From: Minicystis rosea
GTDB taxonomy: Bacteria; Myxococcota_A; Polyangia; Polyangiales; Polyangiaceae
Direction: 5' to 3'
Assembly (NCBI GenBank): GCA_001931535.1
Contig: CP016211.1
Location: 6,493,573-6,557,572 of the forward strand
Length of the DNA stretch: 64,000 nucleotides
Positions 1 through 8,349 of the stretch are shown here, one piece after another (position 1 is the first letter of the stretch; every line of letters begins with the position of its first letter). Under the pieces are notes generated by a model. That model was not told the DNA's origin. It saw only the letters and a list, made by a program, of their open reading frames with translations, and did not search any database. Position numbers and translations under genes: made by a program.

Positions 1-2
1 TG

Positions 3-563
3 CACGCGGTGGTGGCGCAGGTGCCGAGCGGATACGTGTGGGGCGCGACGTCGGGGAAGGATCTGACCGCATGGACCTTCGAGGGGAAAGACCTTCCCTA
101 TGTCCCGAGCTCGGGCGCCCTCGCGACGATGGTCAAGAAGAACGGCAAGACCTATTGGGCTTCCAGCGCCGCGTTCCTCGAGGACATCGATGCTGCGTCG
201 CCCGCCGCGCTGGCCGCGGCGCGCATCCCCGTCGAGAGCACCCAAGGCCCCATCCTCATGGTCGCCGCCGGCGACGATCAACTCTGGCCCTCGTGCGCGC
301 TCGCGCAGGTGGCTTGGGACGGGCTCGCGTCGAGCATGCACACGAGCGCCTATGCCGACGAGATGCACTGCTATCCGGGCGCCGGGCACTTCATGACGTT
401 CCCGCCGGGCTCGTCGACGCTCGACAGCGACGGGTATTTCAGCTCGGATTTCAATGCCTGGCTCCTCGTGGGCGGCGACCCCGCGGGCATCGCCCACGCC
501 CAGCGCCAAGGCAACACCGCCATGCGCGCATTCCTGGAGAAGGCCTTTGGCCCACCGCTGTAG
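3..563 (+). CDS. Acyl-CoA thioester hydrolase/BAAT C-terminal domain protein (3' part)
   Basis: The reading frame is open to the left edge, so the N-terminus lies outside the window and only about 186 C-terminal residues are seen. The fragment resembles the C-terminal alpha/beta-hydrolase domain of the bile acid-CoA:amino acid N-acyltransferase/acyl-CoA thioesterase family. It has the family-like sequence PILMVAAGDDQLWPS, which carries the acidic triad residue, and YPGAGHFMTFP, which carries the catalytic His. The nucleophile would lie upstream. Such enzymes hydrolyse or transfer acyl groups from acyl-CoA or related esters; the substrate cannot be told from this part. The next gene is a convergent pseudogene. 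Confidence 0.75.
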   Translation, partial: HAVVAQVPSGYVWGATSGKDLTAWTFEGKDLPYVPSSGALATMVKKNGKTYWASSAAFLEDIDAASPAALAAARIPVESTQGPILMVAAGDDQLWPSCALAQVAWDGLASSMHTSAYADEMHCYPGAGHFMTFPPGSSTLDSDGYFSSDFNAWLLVGGDPAGIAHAQRQGNTAMRAFLEKAFGPPL

Positions 564-677
564 CGGCAAGCCAGGCCTGCCCAACACCGCTGCTGCGCCA
601 CGAGAACCTCATCGAGCAACGCCTGTGATGGCGCTGTCCGACCGGCCCCGACGCTCAGGCCCGCAGCCCGACGCCGT

Positions 678-1548
678 TCATCGATCGCGAACGGCGATGG
701 GGCAGCTCCCAACCGATCTGCGAAGGCTCCTCACGATCCGGCCGCGCTCTCCAGCGCGTCGCGCGTCTCGCCATTGAGATCGCAGCGAGATGGCCGTGTT
801 CACGGCCGTCGCCAAGAAGAGCCCTCTCTCCCTCGTCCCAGGGCGCGTGAGGACGTCGTTCACCGCCTCGTTGCCGAACGGCAGCACCTTGCTGCAATTG
901 ATGATGGAGACCTCTTTCTCGTCGATGGCCCATTTGAAGGCTCGAACGGCCGTGGTGTCGATGATGGCGCCGCTCATCTGCCCTTTTTGGATCATGACGT
1001 CCACGAGCTTGATCCCGAGCGCGCCCCACGCCGCGTTACCCGCCACGTTGGTGCCGTGCTTCGACGAGTCCTCCACCATGATGTGTCGCGCGTGAACGCC
1101 CAGAGCCTTGGTCGGCGGATCGAGCCAGCGGGCCTCCTCCTCGTCTCGGCCCAGCACCGTCGCGAAGAACTTGCCATCCAACACGCGTGAAGAGAGGTAG
1201 TTGTCGTCTCTCGCGTCCTCGTAGATGCCAGTGTCGCAAATGCCGACGCGGACCGCGTCCTGACGCCGGCCCGACGCCTCGAAGATGGGCTTCCACTGGA
1301 CGTCTTCTTGAAGTCATCAGCGTTCCTGTTGCGCAGCATCCGAAACGAGCGGCCTTGTCCCGTGCTGGATAGTCCTTCTGCAGAAAGCCCTTGTTCAGCG
1401 CGAGCACCAGATCGTGAATCCCATCGTCGTTGCGTGTGACGCGGACGCGGCTCAGATATCGATATCCAGACGTGGGCTCGAGGACGGAGCGAGTCGCCGG
1501 CCTCATGCCAATCTTCGCTTCGATGAACGACTTGGCGGGCGCCGCCAT
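678..1548 (-). pseudogene. Decayed subtilisin-like (S8) serine protease
   Basis: Three reading frames on the minus strand join into one degraded protease. From the ATG at 1548 the frame reads a prodomain-like stretch ending near AARFGCC. A first frameshift near 1350-1370 leads into NADDFKK, and a second near 1305-1316 leads into the catalytic part. That part carries the Asp motif VGICDTGIYED (about 1215-1250) and the His motif KHGTNVAG (about 1045-1070). The Ser motif (GTSMA-type) is absent: after ATAVNTA the frame ends in unrelated Arg-rich sequence at 678. Two frameshifts plus a missing nucleophile make this a pseudogene rather than a sequencing slip. The exact 3' limit is uncertain. Confidence 0.7.
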
Positions 1549-2127
1549 CTGCGCCGCGCGTTCCACGCCGCCGTCGCTCTCTCCCCAAGCAATATGCGCG
1601 GATGAAGCGCTTCGCCCGCGCGCGCCCACGCCGGCATGGCGCGGGGCCGCTGGACGGAGATCGCGCGGGCCACGTGCTATTTCGATCAAGCACATTTGAT
1701 CGCAGACTTCCGCGACCTCGCCCGCGTGCCGCCGAGCGCTCGTCGCGGGCCGCGTCGAGCGCCTGCGCGAAACGTGCGCTTGACGAGATGACCGAACAGC
1801 GCCGCGCTCTCCCACATCAGCTCAGAGCCTCTCATTCGATCACAGCACGAGCGCATCAATCCACCCACACGGGCTCGCAACGATCTCTTCACCACCGAGC
1901 CACACGGCGCACACCTCGTGAGACTCGAAATGGTCGTCGGGCCGCGCGTGAGCCGCTCACCCACCATCGCCGCTCGCAGGTCGGGAATCTCCCTCATCCG
2001 TTCATTGGACGTCCTGCAATCGAGAATCCTGCCGGCAATGTCTTCGCCGCGCGAGCATGCCATTGCGTTCTCGGCGCGTTGCGGCGACGATTGGGGGGCG
2101 CATCCTCCCTCCCCATCGGGTGAAGCC
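1549..2127. other. Intergenic stretch without a recognisable gene
   Basis: About 580 bases lie between the protease remnant and the vWA lipoprotein. Open frames here have no start signal, no recognisable family and an Arg/Pro-rich composition typical of shadow frames in GC-rich DNA. It may hold further decayed 5' protease sequence and the promoter of the downstream lipoprotein. I see no convincing -10/-35 pair or repeat. Confidence 0.5.
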
Positions 2128-3435
2128 ATGAACGCTCTTTCGCTTCGCACTCTCCTCGTGTCCGCGTCCGCGCTCACCATCGCTGCCTTCGCCGGCTGCG
2201 GCGGCAGCACTTCTTCGCAAAACACCGGCGGCAGCAACAGCACCGGCACGCATGGTGAAGGCGCTTCCCATGGCTCGGGTGGCAAGGCCTCGGGCTCGGG
2301 CGGCGGCGACTTCGTCTTCGACGCAGGGGCGGGCGACGGCAGCATCGATCCCGACGCCGCCTGTGCTGCACAGAGCGCCTCGGCGACGCTGACCAAGAAG
2401 CCGGTCGACGTCATCATCGTCATCGACAACTCGGGGAGCATGACCGAGGAGATCGTCGGCGTTCAGCAGAACATCAATCAGAACTTCGCCCAGATCATCG
2501 AAGCCAGCGGCCTCGACTACCGCGTCATCCTGGTCGCGCGCCACGGCAAGGCGAGCAGCGGTCAATCGGTGTGCATCGAAGCGCCGCTGAGCGGCATTCC
2601 CACGGGTGGTTGCGCGACGCCGCCGGCGCAGCCGGTCAACAACCCGCCCAAGTTCTATCATTACTCGGTGGAGATCGCGAGCCGCGACTCGTGGTGCAAA
2701 GTCCTCAACACCTACGACAAGCCCGACGAGTTCAATCTCGCGCCGAACGGGTGGAAGGAGTGGTTGCGGCCCGACTCGTACAAGACCTTCATCGAGATCA
2801 CCGACGACGGTGTCGGCTGCACGTTCAACAACGTGACGTATCAGGACTCGAACTCGGTCGCCGGCGGCACGAGCGCGGCGCCCCTCTTCGACACGGCTCT
2901 TCTCACGCTCTCGCCCGAGCAATTCGGCACCGCGGCGGAGCGGAATTACCGCTTCTACAGCATCATCGCCATGGGCGCCAACACGCCGGCGACGAAGCCG
3001 TGGGAGCCGAGCGACCCGGTCACGACCGCCAAGTGCCCGACGGCGGCGAACCCCGGCACCGGCCACCAAGCGCTCAGCGTGCTCACGGGCGGCCTGCGCT
3101 TCCCGATCTGCGACACCACGTCATACGATGTCGTCTTCCAGGCCATCGCCGACGGCGTCATCAAGGGTGCGAAGGTCGCTTGCGAGTTCCCCGTGCCGGA
3201 CGCGCCCCCGGGCAAGACGATCGATCTCGCCACCGTGCAGGTCGCCTACACGCCTGGCGGCGCCGGCCCGGCGACGACCTTCGGCCAAGTCTCCAACGCG
3301 GCCGCGTGCATCCCCGACCGGTTCTACATCGAGAACGACACCATCAAGCTCTGCCCGGACGCGTGCTCCCTCGTGCAGGCGGACGACAAGGCCAAGATCG
3401 ACGTGGTCTTCGGCTGCGGCGGCAAGATCAACTGA
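2128..3435 (+). CDS. vWA-domain lipoprotein
   Basis: The product is 435 residues. It opens with a lipoprotein signal peptide (lipobox near FAGC, Cys24) followed by a Gly/Ser-rich linker to about residue 75. A von Willebrand factor A domain begins near residue 92 with VDVIIVIDNSGSM, which contains the intact MIDAS metal-binding DxSxS motif (DNSGS, residues 100-104). Proteins of this type sit on the cell surface or in the periplasm and mediate protein-protein or adhesion contacts; the ligand is unknown. The frame is open upstream to 1918, but the ATG at 2128 is chosen because the signal peptide starts there. A hairpin follows the stop codon. Confidence 0.85.
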   Translation: MNALSLRTLLVSASALTIAAFAGCGGSTSSQNTGGSNSTGTHGEGASHGSGGKASGSGGGDFVFDAGAGDGSIDPDAACAAQSASATLTKKPVDVIIVIDNSGSMTEEIVGVQQNINQNFAQIIEASGLDYRVILVARHGKASSGQSVCIEAPLSGIPTGGCATPPAQPVNNPPKFYHYSVEIASRDSWCKVLNTYDKPDEFNLAPNGWKEWLRPDSYKTFIEITDDGVGCTFNNVTYQDSNSVAGGTSAAPLFDTALLTLSPEQFGTAAERNYRFYSIIAMGANTPATKPWEPSDPVTTAKCPTAANPGTGHQALSVLTGGLRFPICDTTSYDVVFQAIADGVIKGAKVACEFPVPDAPPGKTIDLATVQVAYTPGGAGPATTFGQVSNAAACIPDRFYIENDTIKLCPDACSLVQADDKAKIDVVFGCGGKIN

Positions 3436-3445
3436 TCTTGCTCGG

Positions 3446-3477
3446 GGAGATCCGCGCCGCCTTCGGCGTGGATCTCC
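3446..3477 (+). terminator. Hairpin after the vWA lipoprotein
   Basis: Two 14-base arms (3446-3459 and 3464-3477) pair with one G-T wobble around the loop CCTT. It starts about 10 bases after the stop codon. No T-tract follows, so termination by this hairpin alone is an inference from position. Confidence 0.6.
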
Positions 3478-3593
3478 GTCCTGATCGAGAATTCCCGGCC
3501 ATTTTGCGACATCGAGCCCCGGAGATGGAGGGAGCGCCGCGACGGCGGGCGGCGAGATCGTGCCCAGCGGTGCCTCGTCGCCGATCGCGCCGC

Positions 3594-3599
3594 TACACT
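3594..3599 (+). promoter_or_regulatory. -10 box TACACT close to the start codon
   Basis: TACACT lies six bases before the ATG at 3606 and no Shine-Dalgarno sequence separates them. That geometry would place transcription initiation at or next to the start codon. No good -35 hexamer is visible. Confidence 0.4.
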
Positions 3600-3605
3600 C
3601 CCTGA

Positions 3606-4541
3606 ATGCGCGCTCCGCCCCTCGCCTCGCTCACCGCGCTCGTCCTCCTCGCCGCCTGCCACAACAGCTCGTTCTCGGATCCACCGGCGCCGAATCAGCC
3701 ACCGGGGAACGCGCCGCCGGGCGCCTACCCGCAGGGTGCGTATCCGCAGAATGGTTATCCGCAGCAGGCGTATCCGCAGAATGGATATCCCCAAGGTGAT
3801 TATCCGCAGCAGGGCTATCCACAACAGGGCTATCCGCAAGGCGCGCCCCCGGCGCCGGGCGCGTATCCGCAGGCGCAGGCTCCGGCGACCGATCCGCTGA
3901 CGGCGCTCCTCGGCGCGCTCGGCTCGGGCCCGCCGCCGCCGGGGCTCACGCTTCCCACGGTCCCGCTCAATGGCCTCCCGTGGCCGTTCCCGGCGGCCCC
4001 AGGCGCACAGCCGCCCGCGGCGCCGACGGCACCCATGTCGCCGTCGGTGCCGATGGCTCCGGGCGCGCCGATGGGCCCGGGATCGAGCTCGCTGGAGCTC
4101 GCCAACACCATCAACAATTATCGGGTCTCGCGCGGGCTGCCGGCCATTCCCATTTCGCGATCGCTCACGATCGTGGCCGAAACGCACGTACGCGATCTCG
4201 ATGGCGCGCCGCCTCCCTCCGGCTGCAACGCGCACAGCTGGAGCCGCAACGGCGCGTGGACTTCATGCTGCTACACACCGGATCACGCCCAGGCCCAGTG
4301 CATGTGGAAGAAGCCCACCGAGATCGCGCGGTTCGCGGGCACCGGATACGAGATCGCGGTCACCTCGTACGGCGGCGGGCTCGACTCGCAACGTGCCTTG
4401 GAGTCGTGGAAGGGCAGCCCGGCGCATCATGCGGTGATCCTCAATCAGGATACGTGGGCGAAGAAATCATGGCGAGCGCTCGGCGCCGGCATCAGCGGCG
4501 GGCACGCGACGGCGTGGTTCTCGGACACGCCCGATCCGTAG
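3606..4541 (+). CDS. CAP/SCP-PR1-domain lipoprotein with YPQ repeats
   Basis: The product is 311 residues. A short signal peptide ends in the lipobox LLAAC. Residues about 38-92 are a low-complexity tract of roughly ten GYPQ/AYPQ units, followed by a Pro/Ala linker to about 160. The C-terminal 150 residues form a CAP (cysteine-rich secretory protein, antigen 5, PR-1) domain: LANTINNYRVSRGLPAI at its start, an internal His (NAHSWS), ESWKGSPAHHAVIL and a terminal GAGISGGHATAWFSD. Bacterial CAP proteins are extracytoplasmic and of mostly unknown biochemical function. The tyrosine-rich repeat probably spans envelope material or binds a partner. The start is fixed by the signal peptide. Confidence 0.85.
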   Translation: MRAPPLASLTALVLLAACHNSSFSDPPAPNQPPGNAPPGAYPQGAYPQNGYPQQAYPQNGYPQGDYPQQGYPQQGYPQGAPPAPGAYPQAQAPATDPLTALLGALGSGPPPPGLTLPTVPLNGLPWPFPAAPGAQPPAAPTAPMSPSVPMAPGAPMGPGSSSLELANTINNYRVSRGLPAIPISRSLTIVAETHVRDLDGAPPPSGCNAHSWSRNGAWTSCCYTPDHAQAQCMWKKPTEIARFAGTGYEIAVTSYGGGLDSQRALESWKGSPAHHAVILNQDTWAKKSWRALGAGISGGHATAWFSDTPDP

Positions 4542-4677
4542 CGGCGCGCACGGCGCCGTTGTCGCTCCTCGGCAACGGTTGCAACTTCACATGTGATCCA
4601 TTTGTCATGGCTCCATGGCGCGGAGGCCCGGCGGCGCTCCAGCAAGGTTTTGGAACGAGCCTTGCCGAAGGCGCCGC

Positions 4678-5247
4678 ATGCTCAAACGACCTTTTGCTCT
4701 CCTCGTTGCGTTGCAGGCCATGGTCCACGGGCGGGAGGCGCGCGCGGACGAATGCGGCGACTCGCCCGAGCTCATCGCCGAGAACGTCACCATCTCACCG
4801 AAGTCCATCGCCGGTTGCGTCACGATCACCGTGGGTGGCACGAGCCGTCCGGGTTGTGACGGGCTCACCGCGACGGTGCAGAACAACTGCGATTTCCCAA
4901 TCTATGGGCCATTCGGATACGACAACGAATGTACCGATCCAGGTATCGTAGAAGAGGTCGTAGAAGAAGATGGGATGACCTGCCGGATCATGCCCGGAGA
5001 AGTCGACGACATTTGGTTGCCGGCCGATGCGACGGGACCAGTGACCTACGAATATCCGATCATCGTTCAGGGTGAGGTCGTCACCCTCACCATCACGGCC
5101 AATCTCGTCGACATCTCCGGATGCAGCATTGGCCATGTCGGCGCAGGCGGCGGCTCACGAGCGTGGGTGGGGCTCGGCGGGCTCGGCCTCGCGCTCTCTC
5201 TGCTCCGGAGGCGCACCGCCAAGAAGCGCGTCTTTTCGCCCTTCTAA
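4678..5247 (+). CDS. Secreted protein with MYXO-CTERM-like C-terminal anchor
   Basis: The product is 189 residues. An N-terminal signal peptide (residues 1-24, cleavage near AREARA) precedes a Cys-containing domain of unknown fold. The C-terminus has the layout of a MYXO-CTERM sorting signal: a Gly-Cys-Ser motif (ISGCSIGHVG), a Gly/Leu-rich hydrophobic segment (about 162-176) and an Arg cluster (RRR) followed by a short basic tail. In myxobacteria such tails are processed to keep proteins on the cell surface. The ATG at 4678 is preferred over an in-frame one at 4615 because the signal peptide begins there. The function of the mature domain is not recognised. Confidence 0.65.
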   Translation: MLKRPFALLVALQAMVHGREARADECGDSPELIAENVTISPKSIAGCVTITVGGTSRPGCDGLTATVQNNCDFPIYGPFGYDNECTDPGIVEEVVEEDGMTCRIMPGEVDDIWLPADATGPVTYEYPIIVQGEVVTLTITANLVDISGCSIGHVGAGGGSRAWVGLGGLGLALSLLRRRTAKKRVFSPF

Positions 5248-5272
5248 AGGCCCTTGGGCCAAAGGCCCTTGG

Positions 5273-6754
5273 TCACTTCACGGCGAGCGCGTCGCGGCCC
5301 GTCGCGTGCAGCAGGCGGGCGCGTGCGATGCGCACGTCGACGCGCGCGTTGACCACGTCGAGGGAGGCGCGGAAGAGCTCGGTCTCCGCGTCGGTGAGCT
5401 CGACGCTGGAGGCACGGCCGTGCTGGAAGAGCTCGCGGCGCACGCGATACGACTCCTCCGCGGCGGCGAGGGCGCGCTCGCTGGTGGCGATGGCGACCTC
5501 GGCGTCCTCCACGGCCTGTGCGGCTTGGGTGACCTCGTTGCGCAGGCCGTCGGCGAGCTGCGCGCGTTGCGCCTCGATTTGCGCTTTCTTGGCGTCGATC
5601 TGGTTGGCCTGCGCGCGGGCGATGCCGATGTCGTTGAGCGTCCACGTCACTTGTCCGCCGACGGCCCACGTGGCGCGGAACTCCTGCGTCGGAGGAAAGA
5701 CCCGTTGCTCGGGGTTGTTGTACGCGACCTGCCCGAGCGCGTCGATCCGTGGGAAATAGCCGGCGCGCGCGATCCGCGCTTGATCGCGCAGCGACCATGC
5801 CGTCTCGTCGAGGGCGCGAATCTCGGGGCGATTGGCGATGGCCTCGGAGAGGAGCGGCCCCGTGTCGCGCGCGGTGCCGAGCGGCGCGAGCGGCGCGCGC
5901 AGATCCTCGCCGAGCGCGAGCGAGCCGGGCGCCGAAGGATCGTGCATGGCGGTGCGCACCGACTCTTCCGTCGTGCGCGCGAAGCCCGACGCGCGCTGCG
6001 CGACCAGCTCCCCGGCCGCGACCTGCGCCTCCACGCGCATCACGTCCGCCTTCGAGGCCGCGCCGGCTTCGTACGCTGCGCGGACGTCGGCGAGGTGCGC
6101 CCGCGATTGCTCCAAAGCCTGTTGGGCCACGATGGCAGAGAGCCGCGCGCGTGCCCACGTGTAATAGGCGACGCGCCCGTCCTGCGCGGCCTTGAGCTTG
6201 GCGGCACGCTCGTTGAGCTCCGCGGCCTTCACCGATCGTGAGGCCGCGGAGTAGCCCTGCGCCAAGCGAAACACGTAGTCCGAAATGGGCACGGTGATGT
6301 TGGCTTGGAGCACGGTTTGGTTGGAGAGCGAGGGAATGGTGAACGGCACCGCCACGAGCTGCGTGCCCTGCGGGAGCGGCGTGGCCTGCTTCACGTCCAC
6401 GCCGGCCGGCGACACCAACGTGCCGAGCGATGCGTCGGCGATGGGCGAGAGACGCATGTAACGCGCGGTGAGCGTGACCCGCGGGAAGAAGCCGATGATG
6501 GCTTGATCGACGGCCGCGGCAGACGCCTCGACCTCGGCGCGGCGTGCTTGGACATCGAAGCTCGTGGCGGCCGAGCGGGCCGCGACCTCGTCCGCGGTGA
6601 GGCCGCCCGAAGGCGCCACGGCCGCGGCGAGCCGGGCCTCGAGCGCGCCTCTGCGATCCGGCGCCGACGAGGATTGAGCACGTGCCGGCGCAGCCGCAGC
6701 GACGGCCAAAAGCACGAGGGCAGCGATGGATACACGACGAGCGATCGTCTTCAT
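5273..6754 (-). CDS. TolC-family outer membrane efflux protein
   Basis: The product is 493 residues, the usual size for TolC-like channels. It has a clear signal peptide (MKTIARRV to APARAQ) and two long alpha-helical hairpin halves rich in Ala, Glu and Arg, for example around QALEQSRAHLADVRAAYEAG and the matching C-terminal repeat ESYRVRRELFQHGRAS. It would form the outer membrane trimer of a drug exporter. It is the last gene of a three-gene minus-strand operon, 40 bases after the MFS pump. GGAG upstream of the ATG can serve as ribosome binding site. Confidence 0.9.
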   Translation of the reverse strand: MKTIARRVSIAALVLLAVAAAAPARAQSSSAPDRRGALEARLAAAVAPSGGLTADEVAARSAATSFDVQARRAEVEASAAAVDQAIIGFFPRVTLTARYMRLSPIADASLGTLVSPAGVDVKQATPLPQGTQLVAVPFTIPSLSNQTVLQANITVPISDYVFRLAQGYSAASRSVKAAELNERAAKLKAAQDGRVAYYTWARARLSAIVAQQALEQSRAHLADVRAAYEAGAASKADVMRVEAQVAAGELVAQRASGFARTTEESVRTAMHDPSAPGSLALGEDLRAPLAPLGTARDTGPLLSEAIANRPEIRALDETAWSLRDQARIARAGYFPRIDALGQVAYNNPEQRVFPPTQEFRATWAVGGQVTWTLNDIGIARAQANQIDAKKAQIEAQRAQLADGLRNEVTQAAQAVEDAEVAIATSERALAAAEESYRVRRELFQHGRASSVELTDAETELFRASLDVVNARVDVRIARARLLHATGRDALAVK

Positions 6755-6794
6755 GACGCAATCTCCGAGATGGCTTGTGTCCGGCTCGAGGCGG

Positions 6795-8333
6795 TTAGTG
6801 CGCGCCTTCGATCTTCACGCCGGGCTGCGGGCGCTTGAGCAGGAACACGAGGAAGAGGCCGGCGGCGAAGAGGGCCGCGACGGTCAAAAAACCCTCGTTG
6901 AAGGCCTTGATCAGCGCTTGAATCTGCACGCGCAGATCGAGGATTTGCGTGGCAGTGGCGCTGGGATCGGGGAGGCGCGCGACGCCGCCGCGGAGCGCGC
7001 CGAGCTGCTCCATGGCCGCCGGGTTGTAGAGGGTGACCGACTCGACGAGACGCGAGCGAAAGACCTTGGTGGAGTCGTCGAGGGCCATGCCCATCCACGC
7101 GGTGCCGATGGATCCGCCGAGCTCGCGCGTGAGGTTGAAGAGGCCCGTGGCATTGCCCCGCTGCGCGGGCGGGAGATCCGAGAGGGCGATGACGGAGAGC
7201 GGGATGAAGATGAAGCCCATCGCGAAGCTCCGCACCATCTGCGGTTTGGCCAGATCCCAGAAGCTCGCTTGGCTCGTGAGGTGACCATTCATCCACAGGC
7301 TCAGACACGCGGTGGCGATGCCGAAGGCGACGAGCGGGCGGCCGTCGAGCCCGCCGGAGAACTTGCCGAGGAGCGGCATCATCACGATTTGCACGACGCC
7401 GGCGACGAGGAAGATCTTGCCGATGTCGAGCGCGGTGTAGTGCATGACCGCGCCGCAATAGAGCGAGAACAGATACGAGCCGGCGAAGAGCGCGATGCCG
7501 AGGAGGAAGTTGATGCCCGTGCCCGCGGTGTAGCTGCGGTTCTTGAAGACGCGGAGATCGACGACGGGGCTGTCGGTCTCCAGCTCGTGGACGATGAAGG
7601 TGACGAGGGCGATGACGGCGATGGCGCCGATGACCCTCACCTGCGTGCTGTCCCAGCCCTCGCGATTGCCCTCCTCCAAGACATATTGCAGCGTGGGCAT
7701 GCCCACGGCGAGGAGGCCGATGCCGAAGGCGTCGATGCGCTCGTTGACCTGCACGTAGCCGGGCTCCTCGATGTAACGCCACGCGAGCCCCGCGGCGAGG
7801 AGGCCGACCGGGAGGTTGACCAGAAAGATCCAGTGCCAATTGGAGACATCGATGAGCCACCCGCCCACCGCCGGCCCGAGGAGCGGGCCCGTCACGGCGC
7901 CGAGGCCGAAGAGGCCGCCGGCCATCGAGTGCTCTTCCCGCGGATAACGCGCGAAGAGGATGCTTTGCGCGGTGGGGATGATGGCGCCGCCGCCGATGCC
8001 TTGAAGGACGCGCGCGGCCACGAGCGAAGGCAGGTTCCAGGCGAGGCCGCAAAGCAGGCTGGCCGCGGTGAAGATCAGGATCGACGCGGCGAAGTAGCGC
8101 TTGTAGCCGAAGCGCCTTTGGAGAAAGCCCGTCATGGGAATGACCACGACGTTGGCCATCATGTAGCCCGTCGACACCCAACCGATCTGATCCATCGGCG
8201 TGCCGAAGCTCGCGCGGATGTCGGAGAGGGCGACGTTGACGATGGAGATGTCGAGGAGCGCCATCAGCGCCGCGCACATGACGGCGACGGTGATACCGAC
8301 TTTGGATCCGGTGATGGTGGTGCTTTCCTTCAC
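6795..8333 (-). CDS. DHA2-family MFS drug transporter (EmrB/QacA type)
   Basis: The product is 512 residues with about 14 hydrophobic segments. It opens with the family signature region MALLDISIVNVALSDI and WVSTGYMMANVVVIP, and contains the motif-C-like ARVLQGIGGGAIIPT. These proton-driven antiporters expel hydrophobic drugs, uncouplers or fatty acids from the inner membrane to an adaptor and TolC. The gene starts 16 bases after the adaptor gene ends. The start codon is GTG with a strong GGGAGG upstream. The order adaptor, pump, channel is that of emrAB-tolC type operons. Confidence 0.92.
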   Translation of the reverse strand: MKESTTITGSKVGITVAVMCAALMALLDISIVNVALSDIRASFGTPMDQIGWVSTGYMMANVVVIPMTGFLQRRFGYKRYFAASILIFTAASLLCGLAWNLPSLVAARVLQGIGGGAIIPTAQSILFARYPREEHSMAGGLFGLGAVTGPLLGPAVGGWLIDVSNWHWIFLVNLPVGLLAAGLAWRYIEEPGYVQVNERIDAFGIGLLAVGMPTLQYVLEEGNREGWDSTQVRVIGAIAVIALVTFIVHELETDSPVVDLRVFKNRSYTAGTGINFLLGIALFAGSYLFSLYCGAVMHYTALDIGKIFLVAGVVQIVMMPLLGKFSGGLDGRPLVAFGIATACLSLWMNGHLTSQASFWDLAKPQMVRSFAMGFIFIPLSVIALSDLPPAQRGNATGLFNLTRELGGSIGTAWMGMALDDSTKVFRSRLVESVTLYNPAAMEQLGALRGGVARLPDPSATATQILDLRVQIQALIKAFNEGFLTVAALFAAGLFLVFLLKRPQPGVKIEGAH

Positions 8334-8349
8334 GGCCCGCCTCCCTCGC

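Noticed and set aside
1602..2123. Plus-strand frame upstream of the vWA gene
   Set aside because: Arg/His-rich, no homology-like pattern and no start signal.
5248..5272. Bidirectional terminator between the MYXO-CTERM-like gene and the TolC gene
   Set aside because: AAAGGCCCTTGG is repeated directly, and only GGGCC/GGCCC can pair; a 5-bp stem is too weak to call.
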